Source: CAZMGT01 sp964565895 (GTDB taxonomy: Bacteria > Armatimonadota > Zipacnadia > UBA1398 > CAZMGT01). From it: a stretch of DNA of 22,278 bases. The position numbers were made by a program, and so were the translations under genes. Below are positions 6,959-15,300 of this stretch, in pieces. Within the stretch, counting starts at the first letter, position 1. Every line of letters begins with the position of its first letter. Below the pieces are notes generated by a model. That model was given only the letters and a program-made list of their open reading frames with translations, was not told the DNA's origin and did no database searches. Where the stretch lies: positions 1 to 22,278 of the forward strand of contig CAZMGT010000059.1 of NCBI GenBank assembly GCA_964565895.1, written 5' to 3'.

Positions 6959-8048
6959 CTACTGCTCCCAGCCCAGGGGCTGGCTGCCGCGCGTTTCCGG
7001 GGTTACGTCGAACACCGATCCGCTGCCCTGCTCGCCCTGCTCCGCAGCGGGGGCCTGCTCCTCGGCCGCCGGCGCCCCGGGCTCCTCCGCGGGCGCGCTC
7101 TCCGCAGGCTCCTCGGCGGGCGGCGCCGCCTCCGCGGGGCCCTCTGGGGCTGGCGCCTCGGCGACAGCCTCCACTGCCTCGCCTGCGGGGGCCTCCGCGG
7201 GCGCCGNNNNNNNNNNNNNNNNNNNNNNNNNNNNNNNNNNNNNNNNNNNNNNNNNNNNNNNNNNNNNNNNNNNNNNNNNNNNNNNNNNNNNNNNNNNNNN
7301 NNNNNNCTTCCGCCGCTTCCGCGGCAGCGGCCTCCGCAGCGGCGGCTTCCGCCTCGGCCTTCTCCCGCTGCTGCTTGCCCTCGATAATCGCGTCGGCCAT
7401 TAGGTTAACCATCAGCCGAATGGCGCGAATCGCGTCGTCGTTTCCGGGAATGGGATAGTCCACCTCGTCCGGGTCGCAGTTGGTGTCGACGATGGCCACG
7501 ACGGGGATCTCCAGCCGCCGGGCCTCGAGCAGGGCGATGCGCTCTTTTTTCAGATCGACAATAAACACCGCGCCGGGCAGCCCGGGCATGTTGCGAATGC
7601 CGGACAGGTTGCGCTCCAGCTTCGCCTTCTCGTTCTCCAGGCGGGCCACTTCCTTCTTGGGGAGCAGCTCCCACTCCCCCTCCTGCTCCATGCGCTCCAG
7701 CTCCTCCAGCCGGGCAATGCGCTGGCGAATGGTGGCATAGTTGGTGAGCATCCCGCCCAGCCAGCGCTGGTTTACGTAGTACTCCCCGCAGCGCTCGGCC
7801 GCCTTCTGAATCGACTCCTGCGCCTGCTTTTTCGTGCCGATGAACAAAATGGGCTTGCCCTCAAACGCCGTTTGGCGCATGAATTCATATGCTTCGTCAA
7901 TGCGCTTGAGCGTTTGGTGCAGGTCGATAATGTAAATGCCGTTGCGGCCCCCATAGATATATGGCTTCATCTTGGGGTTCCAACGGCGCGTCTGGTGGCC
8001 GAAGTGCACTCCGGCCTCCAGCAGTTCTTTCATGGTAACAAGCGCCAA
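6959..8048 (-). CDS. rpsB: Ribosomal protein S2 with a long Ala/Glu/Pro-rich C-terminal tail (interrupted by an assembly gap)
   Basis: Small-subunit protein S2. The body is canonical: AGVHFGHQTRRWNPKMKPYI, GRNGIYIIDLHQTL, PILFIGTKKQAQ, YYVNQRWLGGMLTN, NMPGLPGAVFIVD, and AIVDTNCDPDEVDYPIPGND. I place the start at TTG 8048 because a GGAGGT lies nine bases upstream and the resulting N-terminus (MALVTMKELLEAGVHFGHQ) matches E. coli S2 (MATVSMRDMLKAGVHFGHQ) residue for residue in length; the ATG at 8033 would lose five residues and its spacing. After about residue 225 the protein becomes an Ala/Glu helix, enters the 100-N gap at 7207-7306, and resumes as about 80 residues of Ala/Pro/Glu-rich sequence ending in GSQPLGWEQ at the TAG at 6959-6961. 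E. coli S2 lacks such a tail. The coding frame shifts across the nominal gap, so the true missing length should be a multiple of three. Confidence 0.93.
7207..7306. other. Assembly gap (100 Ns) inside the rpsB tail
   Basis: Exactly 100 unspecified bases, the conventional placeholder for a gap of unknown size. Both flanks code for Ala/Glu-rich low-complexity protein in rpsB. Repetitive GC-rich sequence is the likely reason for the break. The reading frame after the gap joins the frame before it only if the true missing length is a multiple of three. Confidence 0.97.
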
Positions 8049-8057
8049 AAGATGTTC

Positions 8058-8063
8058 ACCTCC
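8058..8063 (-). promoter_or_regulatory. Shine-Dalgarno site that sets the rpsB TTG start
   Basis: The minus strand reads GGAGGT, nine bases before the TTG at 8048-8046. The next ATG (8033) is 24 bases away, too far for this site. Homology at the S2 N-terminus gives the same answer. Confidence 0.75.
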
Positions 8064-8130
8064 GGTGTTCGCTGCGCGACCAATTACCATACCGGTCGAA
8101 AATTGCCGCCCTGTTCGGGAAAACCATCAG

Positions 8131-8160
8131 AGTTTAGCACATTGCGCTTGCCACGCGCAA
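8131..8160 (-). promoter_or_regulatory. Putative sigma70-type promoter of the rpsB operon
   Basis: On the minus strand there is TTGCGC (8160-8155), an 18-base spacer and TAAACT (8136-8131). The TG one base before TAAACT makes an extended -10 element. It lies about 85 bases upstream of the rpsB start in the divergent gap between rpsB and the glycosidase-like gene. The match is partial (TTG of the -35 box; four of six at -10). No comparable promoter is clear on the plus strand here. The rest of 8049-8334 holds the two leaders, with no gene that I can see. Confidence 0.45.
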
Positions 8161-8334
8161 CTTAAACTGCGGCTTTGCTCCGTTTGCTCTACCGTCGCGC
8201 GGGCAAAATCGCCCCGCCGCCCGCCGCTCGCTGCGCCTTCGCAAATGGCCAAGGGGGCCCCACGCGCCATGGCGAATTGGCCCCCGGCAAACCGTTTGCC
8301 TCACGCCCGTTCCGCGGCAAGGGAGGAGTAACCA

Positions 8335-10623
8335 ATGCGCGCTCGGCTCGCACTGCTCTTTGCCCTGGCTTTTGCCCTTGGCGCTTGCGCAGCGGCCTCC
8401 GCCGCCGACGTCGTCCTCGTGCGCGGCGACTACCTCGCCAAGCAAAGCGCGGGCGAGGCCCGCTCCGTGCGCACATTCTTGGACACCGTGCGCCAGGCGC
8501 TTTCTGTGGCCGGCGTGCCCTGCGCTGTCGTGGGCGACGCCGACGTGGAGAACAAGGGCGCGCTTGCCAAATATAAGCTGGCCATCTTTCCCCACAACCG
8601 CCTGTCCGACGGCGAGCTCGCCGCGGTGGAAAAATTCGTCGCCCGCGGGGGCAAAATCATTGTCTTTTACGGCCTGCAAAACCGCCTCGCCCAGCTCTTG
8701 GGCATCCGCCCCACGGGCTGGGTCGGCGGGCCGGAGGGGCGCTCGATGTTCGTCACCATCCGCTTTACCGACTCCGCCGTGGTCGGCCTCCCCGCCTCCG
8801 TGCACCAGGGTTCGTGGAACATCAACTCCTTCCGCCCGCTTGCCGGCCAGGCCGAGGTTATCGGCTGGTGGTATAACTCCGAGGGGAAAAACTCCGGCTA
8901 TGCCGCGGTAAGCCTGGGCAAAAACGGCGTGTTTGTCGGCCACGTGCTCACCGGCGGCGACGTCGCGGCCAAAGCCCGCTTCCTCCTTGCCCTTGTCGGC
9001 CATTTCCTCCCCCAGGTCTGGCAGGGCGCGGCGCAGCGGGCGATCGAGCGCAGCGGGGCGATCGGCCGCTTCGCCTCTCTCGACGAGCTCGAGGCGTTTT
9101 GCCGAAAGCGCGGGCGGCTCGCCGCCGTGCAACAGGCGCTGAGCGCCTGCCGCAACCTGCGCGCCCAGGCCCAGCAGCTTTTCCGCAACAACCGCTGGGC
9201 CGAGGCCTATCTCCAGGCCGAGGAGGCGAGGAATGTCTTGGTCCAAGACTACCCCAAAATCTATCCCCCGCGCGCCGGCGAGATGCGCGCCGTGTGGATC
9301 CACAGCCCGTTTAACGTTGACGACTGGGACGCCGCCTGCGCGCATCTGGCCAAATGCGGCTTTAACGCCGTTATCGTTAACATGTGCAACGCGGGCATCG
9401 CCTACTACCCCTCCAAGTACCTCAAAACCGAGGAGCGCGCGGCGCGCGAGAGCGACCAAATCCTGCGCGTGCTCAAAAGCTGCCGCAAATATGGCCTTGA
9501 GCTTCACGTCTGGCGCGTGGACTGGCGCGTGATCAATAACCCCGAGCGCCTGCAGAAGCTCCGCGCCGAGGGCAAGCTCGCCGTAAGCTACACCGGCGAG
9601 CCGGGCGAATGGCTCTGCCCCTCCTGGCCGGAAAACCAAAAGCACGAAATAGACACCATGCTCGAGATCGTCCGAAACTACGACGTAGACGGCATCCACT
9701 TCGACTACATCCGCTTTAACAACGCAAACTACTGCTACTGCGACCACTGCCGCAAAACGTTCGAGCAGCTCATCGGGCGCAAAGTGCAAAACTGGCCCGA
9801 CGACGTGCGCACCGGCCCTCTGCGCGAGCAATACCTGCAGTTCCGCCGCGACTGCATTACCGCGGTCGTTAAGGAGGTCGCCGAGAAGGCGCGCGCGATT
9901 AAGCCGTGGATCAAAATCTCCGCCGCCGTGTTCAGCGACTGGCCCCGCTCCCGCGAGACCATCGGCCAGGACGCCAAGCTTTGGGTCGACCGCGGCTACC
10001 TCGACTTCGTCTGCCCCATGAACTACACAAACGACACCTCGCGCCTGGGCGCGCTCACCGAGGCCCAAGTCGCTGCCGTGCGCGGCCAAGTCCCGCTCTA
10101 TGTGGGCATCGGCGCCTGGCGCCACCCCGATGTCACCACGCTCGCCGACCAAATCGCCCTCGCGCGCGAGCTCGGCGCCGACGGCTTCGTCTGCTTCTGC
10201 TACGAAAACCCCGCCGTGCAGCAATATCTCACCCTCACCGGCCAGGGCCTTACCGCGGGCAAGACCTACATGCCCCACTGGGCGCCCAAGGTCACGTTCG
10301 AGCTGCCCCCGGGGCCCGACGCCGCGCATCCCACAACCTACCCCGCGGGAACGAAAATTCAGGCCAAGGTCACCCTAACCACGGAGGCCAAGCACAAGCG
10401 CCGCGCGACACGCGCCACGGCCACGCTCGAGCATCGCTCAACTACGGGCGAGGTGCTTCTCCGCGCGGGCGAGCTCGTCGCCGCGCCCCTGCCGGCGACG
10501 AAAACCGTCTCGCTCGCCGTCCCCCAGGGCCGCTCGCGGCTGGTCCTCGAGGGCAAGCTCGAGCTCGAGGACGGAACCACCGTGCCGTTCATCGCGCGCA
10601 GCGCGGTGATCATCGGCCAGTAG
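8335..10623 (+). CDS. Exported GHL10/DUF187-family glycoside hydrolase-like protein
   Basis: A 762-residue exported protein in three parts. The N-terminus is a signal peptide; LGAC at 15-18 could be a lipobox, but cleavage after ASA by signal peptidase I is equally possible. Residues about 25-240 look like a class-I glutamine-amidotransferase/ThuA-type alpha/beta fold (LAIFPHNRLSDGELAAVEKF then GGKIIVFYGL) with no catalytic triad that I can recognise. A helical linker follows. Residues 317-640 are the GHL10 TIM barrel: MRAVWIHSPFNVDDWD, GLELHVWRVDWR, LCPSWPENQ, DGIHFDYIRF (452-461) and FVCPMNYTND. A CYCDHC cluster (467-472) may bind a metal. The last 100 residues form a beta-sandwich-like tail. 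The ATG has AGGGAGGAG six bases upstream. GHL10 proteins are predicted carbohydrate hydrolases; the substrate is unknown. It is followed closely by a secreted peptidase gene. Confidence 0.9.
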   Translation: MRARLALLFALAFALGACAAASAADVVLVRGDYLAKQSAGEARSVRTFLDTVRQALSVAGVPCAVVGDADVENKGALAKYKLAIFPHNRLSDGELAAVEKFVARGGKIIVFYGLQNRLAQLLGIRPTGWVGGPEGRSMFVTIRFTDSAVVGLPASVHQGSWNINSFRPLAGQAEVIGWWYNSEGKNSGYAAVSLGKNGVFVGHVLTGGDVAAKARFLLALVGHFLPQVWQGAAQRAIERSGAIGRFASLDELEAFCRKRGRLAAVQQALSACRNLRAQAQQLFRNNRWAEAYLQAEEARNVLVQDYPKIYPPRAGEMRAVWIHSPFNVDDWDAACAHLAKCGFNAVIVNMCNAGIAYYPSKYLKTEERAARESDQILRVLKSCRKYGLELHVWRVDWRVINNPERLQKLRAEGKLAVSYTGEPGEWLCPSWPENQKHEIDTMLEIVRNYDVDGIHFDYIRFNNANYCYCDHCRKTFEQLIGRKVQNWPDDVRTGPLREQYLQFRRDCITAVVKEVAEKARAIKPWIKISAAVFSDWPRSRETIGQDAKLWVDRGYLDFVCPMNYTNDTSRLGALTEAQVAAVRGQVPLYVGIGAWRHPDVTTLADQIALARELGADGFVCFCYENPAVQQYLTLTGQGLTAGKTYMPHWAPKVTFELPPGPDAAHPTTYPAGTKIQAKVTLTTEAKHKRRATRATATLEHRSTTGEVLLRAGELVAAPLPATKTVSLAVPQGRSRLVLEGKLELEDGTTVPFIARSAVIIGQ

Positions 10624-10649
10624 CGCCGCGCGCCATGGCGTGGGGAAAA

Positions 10650-11504
10650 ATGCGCCGCGTTTTTGCGTTTTGCGTCGCGTTTGTCGCCTGCGCGCAGGTC
10701 GCCGCCCCCGCGCAGGAGCAGCTCGTCGCTCCGCCGGCCAGTTGGCGGGCAACGGCCGTCGGGCCGCCCCGCGGCGCGCTGTTTCTCGGCGGGGGAAAGC
10801 TCGGCGAAAAGCTTTTGGCCGCGTTTTTGCAGCTCGCCGGCGGCCCTGATGTCCCCCTTGTCGTCATCCCCACCGCGCGCAAAAATCCCCGCAAAACACC
10901 GCCCGTGGTAGAGAAGTTTCGCGCCCTGGGCGCGAAGAACATCGCCCTGCTCCACGCCGCAAACCGCGCCGAGGCAAGCTCCGACCAGCTCCTCGCACCC
11001 CTCCGCGCCGCGCGCGCCGTTTGGCTCTGCGGGGGCAGGCAGTGGCGCCTTGTCGATGCCTACCTCCACACCCCTGTGCACCGCGAGCTGTTTGCTCTGC
11101 TCGACCGCGGCGGGGTGGTCGGCGGCTCCTCCGCGGGGGCGTCGATTCAAGCCTCGTTTCTCGTCCGCGGCTCCCCCCAAGGCAACCGCCAAATGATCGC
11201 CCCGGGCTATGAGGAGGGCTTTGGCTTCCTCCGCGGCGTCGCCGTAGACCAGCACGTCATCGCCCGCGGCAGGCTGCACGACATGGTCCAGGTCCTCCGC
11301 GCGCACCCCGACCTTTTGGGCATCGGCATTGACGAGAACACGGCGATCGTCGTCCGCGGCGATTCGTTTGAGGTGCTCGGCGAAAGCAAAGTGGCGGTGT
11401 ATACCAAGGAGACCATCTCGCGCGCGGGCGAGGAGCCTTATATTTTGCTCTCCCCGGGCGCCCGCTACGACATGCGCCGGCGACTGCTGCTCGCAGACGA
11501 GTAG
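10650..11504 (+). CDS. Secreted cyanophycinase-like serine peptidase (family S51)
   Basis: About 284 residues with a hydrophobic N-terminal signal (MRRVFAFCVAFVACAQVAAP), so it acts outside the cytoplasm. The S51/CphB hallmarks are in order: FLGGGKLGEKLL, WLCGGRQWRL (normally GGxQ), GGSSAGAS with the likely nucleophile Ser161, DQH with His202, and GIGIDENTAIVV. Cyanophycinases cut the beta-Asp-Arg dipeptide from the cyanophycin polymer, and exported forms act on external polymer. Other S51 members are dipeptidases, so the true substrate is open. An in-frame ATG at 10635 is an alternative start; I prefer 10650 because the signal peptide then starts MRR and GGGG lies a few bases upstream. It follows the GHL10 gene by about 26 bases and is probably co-transcribed. 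No cyanophycin synthetase gene is in the window. Confidence 0.88.
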   Translation: MRRVFAFCVAFVACAQVAAPAQEQLVAPPASWRATAVGPPRGALFLGGGKLGEKLLAAFLQLAGGPDVPLVVIPTARKNPRKTPPVVEKFRALGAKNIALLHAANRAEASSDQLLAPLRAARAVWLCGGRQWRLVDAYLHTPVHRELFALLDRGGVVGGSSAGASIQASFLVRGSPQGNRQMIAPGYEEGFGFLRGVAVDQHVIARGRLHDMVQVLRAHPDLLGIGIDENTAIVVRGDSFEVLGESKVAVYTKETISRAGEEPYILLSPGARYDMRRRLLLADE

Positions 11505-11514
11505 CCCCGCGGCC

Positions 11515-11530
11515 GCCCCTTGCTAGGGGC
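11515..11530. terminator. Short convergent hairpin between the peptidase and VanW genes
   Basis: A perfect 6-bp GC-rich stem (GCCCCT and AGGGGC) with a TGCT loop fills most of the 25-base gap between two convergent stop codons. A competing 7-bp pairing (TAGCCCC at 11502-11508 with GGGGCTA at 11526-11532) uses both stop codons. There is no T tract on either side, so efficient Rho-independent termination is doubtful. It may only stabilise the 3' ends. Confidence 0.4.
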
Positions 11531-12336
11531 TACTGCGGCGATCGCCCGCCCGCGCCCCTGCCCGTGCCCACGCGAATCACACGGTGCATCGCCGGGTAGC
11601 TGTCCAGCGAGATCCGCTCGCTGCGCACTTCCTCCCCATCGCGATAAAACGCGCGCACCACGCTCACCGTATACCCCGGCCTGCCCGCGCAAACGACCTG
11701 CCTCACCCCCTCGGGCAGCGCCGGGTCGTCCTCGATAACCAGCGCCGGGGGAACGACCGCATGGACGTTGCGCACCACGCGCACGGAAAACTCCGGCCGC
11801 CCCCGCGCGCGAATCTCGCACACCAGCCTCTCCCCCGCGCGATACACGCGCAGCCGCGCGGGCACGCCCAGCGTGTTGCGAAAGCGCAGGTCCAGGTTGC
11901 CATAGGCCACCGCGGCGTCACGCCCCACCGGCGCGTAGGTCGTGGGCCAGGCGTGGCGGTGCCGCTCCACGATCTCAAACCCCGCGAGCAGCGCCGCGTT
12001 GTAAATCGTCGTCGAGGTCTGGCACACACCCCCGCCCCACGCGGGAACAAGCTCCCCGCCGAAGCTCACCGGCGCCTTAACGTAGCCCGCGTCCGCGGTC
12101 CACGGCCCCACGCGCTCGTTAAAGCTAAACACCGCCCCCGGGGCAATAACCGCGCCGTCGGCCGCGGCGGCCGCGCGCAGCGCGTTGCGCACCTGCCCCG
12201 CGCTCCGCCCGCGCAGGCTCGTGCTATACGAGGCAACAACCCTCTCCCCGTGCAGCGCCGCAAGCGCCCCCACGCTCCCCAACAGCCCGGCGCAGGCGAC
12301 CAGCCACAATATCCTCTCGCCAACCCTCCCGCGCAT
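11530..12336 (-). CDS. VanW-family exported/anchored protein
   Basis: 268 residues with a hydrophobic N-terminal helix (about 9-28) as signal or anchor. A VanW domain follows at about 36-165: YSTSLRG, IAPGAVFSFNERVGP, AGYVKAP, WGGGVCQTSTTIYNAAL (around Cys105), FEIVERHRHAWPTTYAPVGR and GNLDLRFRNT. The C-terminal part (PGYTVSVVRAFYRDGEEVRS) looks like a G5-type or similar beta domain. VanW is named from a vancomycin-resistance cluster, but its activity is unknown and this gene is not evidence of resistance: no vanH/A/X is nearby. It follows the alpha-2-macroglobulin gene by 14 bases with GGGGAG before the ATG, so it is the last gene of that operon. A cell-wall-linked role in the envelope is inferred from the family and location. 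Confidence 0.9.
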   Translation of the reverse strand: MRGRVGERILWLVACAGLLGSVGALAALHGERVVASYSTSLRGRSAGQVRNALRAAAAADGAVIAPGAVFSFNERVGPWTADAGYVKAPVSFGGELVPAWGGGVCQTSTTIYNAALLAGFEIVERHRHAWPTTYAPVGRDAAVAYGNLDLRFRNTLGVPARLRVYRAGERLVCEIRARGRPEFSVRVVRNVHAVVPPALVIEDDPALPEGVRQVVCAGRPGYTVSVVRAFYRDGEEVRSERISLDSYPAMHRVIRVGTGRGAGGRSPQ

Positions 12337-12350
12337 CGCCCGCTCCCCGC

Positions 12351-15300
12351 TTAGTCGCTGATCTCCACTACGGAAATCGCCCCCGCCCCGCGCACCCGCG
12401 GGTCATACATCCCGTATACCTCGGTGGGCATCGCGTGATACGTCCCCGGGATCTCCGGCCGCAGCTCGTACTCGATCCGCTGTTCCCCCTCGGGCAACCG
12501 TCGCGCAAAGAACACGATCTTCTCGTCGCGCACCACGCGGTCGCTATACCACCACTCCCACTCCCACGGGTCGAGGTTCTCGCGCACGCTTACCTCGCAC
12601 CCCGCGGGAATGGGCTCCTCGATCATCATATACTCAAGCGCCTCGGGCGCACGCACGGTAAGCACCACGCGCACCGTCTGGCCGCTTTCGAAGCGCAAGG
12701 TGGGCTCGCTCGCCGGGGCAAAGCGCGTCTGCTTAAGCTTCTCGTCATACTCCGGCCGCATTACGTAGTACGCCCGCTCGGCGGCGATCCCCGAGCCGGA
12801 GAGCGTCGCGGCCAGCGTCTTCAGCTCCACCACTTGCTCCAGCGTCACACTATAGTAGAGCATCCCCCGGCCCTCTTTCTCCACGCGCAACATGTGCTCC
12901 GTCCCCGGGGCAAGCGCCTCCCGCGGGACATTCACGACGATCTCCGGGGCAAACGCCTGCTCCGGCCCCATATGCCCGCGGGCGATCTCCTTCCCGTCGA
13001 GCAACACGCGAAAGTCAAACTCCGGCTGCAGCTCGCCCGTCTGCCGCACGTAATCGGCAAGCGCGTATATCGCCCACGCCGTGTCGCGCGTGCTCAGCCA
13101 GTGCTCGCCCCGGCGCTCGGCGAGCAGCCAGCGGACAACGCGCGCAACCCGCCCGTCCTCGGGCGTCGCGGCAAGCGCCGCCTTAAGGGCCACTGCGGTA
13201 ACCTCATACTCGCTCCGCCAGTGCCTGCCTCTGCTCTCCCGCCAGTGAATGAGCCCGCCCGAATCGACTGCCTCGCGCCAAAGCAGCTCCATCGCCGCCC
13301 GCGCGGCGTCTTCCTCCCCCAATTCGGCGAGGGCCGCCACGGCCAGCGCCCACCCGTAGGGCGAACGCCGCGCCTCCAGCTCGTCCATTACTTTCAGCAA
13401 AAACTGCTTTCCCTCGCCGCGCAGGGAGAGCGCCCACGCGGCAAACGCCGCCTCGTCGAGCTGCTTCTTCTTCCGCGCCTCCTCGCCCAGCCAGCGCGCG
13501 CAGCGCGACGCCGAGGCGAGAACAACGGAGTTCACCCGATACCCCGCCCGCTGGGCAAGCGTCAGCCCGGCAAGCACATATGCCGTCATCCAACAGTCGC
13601 TTTCGTCATACCGCCACCAGCCCCAGCCGCCATCGTCGTGCTGAAAGCGATACAGCCGCGCCAGCCCGGCGCGCACCATGTCGTCGAGCTTGCGCTCCAG
13701 GTTGCCGTCGCGCCGGCCCAGCTCGCGCAGCGCCTGGGCAACGACAACGTCCGGCAAAAACGCGCTCATCGTCTGCTCCGTGCACCCGTAGGGATAGCGC
13801 GCGAGATACTCCAGCGCCCCGAACACCGGCCCGAGCACCGTGGGCGCCAGAGCCACGCGCGCCTGCGCCGTCCCGGGGACGATGTCCCGGCGCACGGTCA
13901 GCCGCTCCTCCGCCGCGGTGCGCGTTGCTCCGCTAAACGATGTGTGCGCGCGCCGCCCGTGGGGCACGATGGGTAGGGTAAGCTCCATCGCGTCCTCCAG
14001 CCCGCTCTCCGCCCGCGCAAACACCCTAATCTTCGCCTCGCCGACCCCGGGCACTTCCGCGGGCCAGTCCACCCGCGTCCACCCCTGCGCGGGCACGGTG
14101 ACCCGCCGCGTCGCCTTTGCGCGAATGTTCAGCTTGGGCGCGTCCAGCGTTACCGTTGCCCGCTGCCGTTCGCTTGTGTTGTTGTGGACGACCGCGGCAA
14201 TGGTCAGCCGGTCGCGCTGCGTGGCAAACCGCGGGAGCTCTAAGCGCACGAGGAAGTCCTTCGTACAGCGCACCTTGTGCACCGACGCGCCCACGGCCGT
14301 GTTCTTCGTATACCCGCGCACCGTGGCCCGCCACGTGGTCAGCGTGTCGGGAATCTTCACCCGCACGCGCACCCTGCCCTCGGCGCCCGTCTCCAGCGTT
14401 GCGCTCCAAAACGCCGTATCGGGAAACCACTTGCGCACGGAGATCTTCGCCCCCGCCTTGTCGCCGTTTCCCAGGTAGATCGGGGGGAACGAATATTGGG
14501 TGCGCACCGCGTTCTCCCGCCGCGCGTAAAAGAAGTCCACAATGTCCTCCGCGCGCTCCGGGGCGAGGGCGAAGATCGCCTCGTCCACCACAGCGAGCGA
14601 CACCCGCGCCGGCTTCGGCCGGCCCGCGGCATCGGTGGTCGTGATCGTATACACCGCCACATCGCCCGGGGCGTAGACCTCGCGGTCGCTGCGCACGGCG
14701 ATGTTTAGCTTGTGCGGCTTGCGCGAGACCTTAATCTCCTTCGTCTGCGAGACAAACTCTCTCCCCGCGACATAGCACGCGCTGAGATAAACGTTGGGCA
14801 GATAGCGCTCCTCAATGTCGAACTCGATTACCGTGGAGTTGGCGCGCAGCTCCTGCACCCACGCCCGCTCGAGCTTCGCCCCCTCGATGGCCACGAGGGC
14901 CACGGCCCCGGCCTCGCTCGTATTAATCAGCACCTGCGCCCTGTCGCCCACCTCATATACCTCTTTGTCGGGCACGAGCTCGATCTCCGGGTAGCCATAC
15001 GCCAGCCGGGCGAACTTCGCCCCCGTGGCCCAGACATAGGCCGTCCCGCTCACGGTGTTCCCCAGCCTGTCGCGCGCGCTCGCTCGAATGCGGTAGTAGC
15101 CCTGCCTGGACGCCGGCAGGGTAAACTGCGCCCGGCCTTTTTCGTCGGTAACCAGCTTTTCCTCAGCGACCTTCGTATACACGAACTCCCCGGAGACCCA
15201 GTCCTCCAACTCGGCGACCACGCGCACGCTAACCCCCGCCTGCACCCGCCCCTCGTAGTCCTTGCACGTTAGCGCAACAGCCACCGCCTCGCCCGCCCGG

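Noticed and set aside
8247..8285. Overlapping inverted repeats (GGCCAA/TTGGCC, GGGGGCC/GGCCCCC, CGCCATGGCG) in the leader of the GHL10 gene
   Set aside because: Short, GC-rich and mutually exclusive pairings with different centres; not enough to call an operator or riboswitch in DNA of this composition.
8134..10329. A 731-residue minus-strand frame opposite the GHL10 gene
   Set aside because: Ala/Gly/Val/His-rich mirror of the real gene; the plus strand has a signal peptide, a Shine-Dalgarno and clear domain motifs.
11530..12336. Glycopeptide-resistance locus because of VanW
   Set aside because: VanW alone is widespread and there are no vanH, vanA, vanX or two-component genes nearby.
12435..13976. 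A 513-residue plus-strand frame opposite the alpha-2-macroglobulin
   Set aside because: Arg/Pro/His-rich shadow; the macroglobulin thioester region lies on the other strand here.
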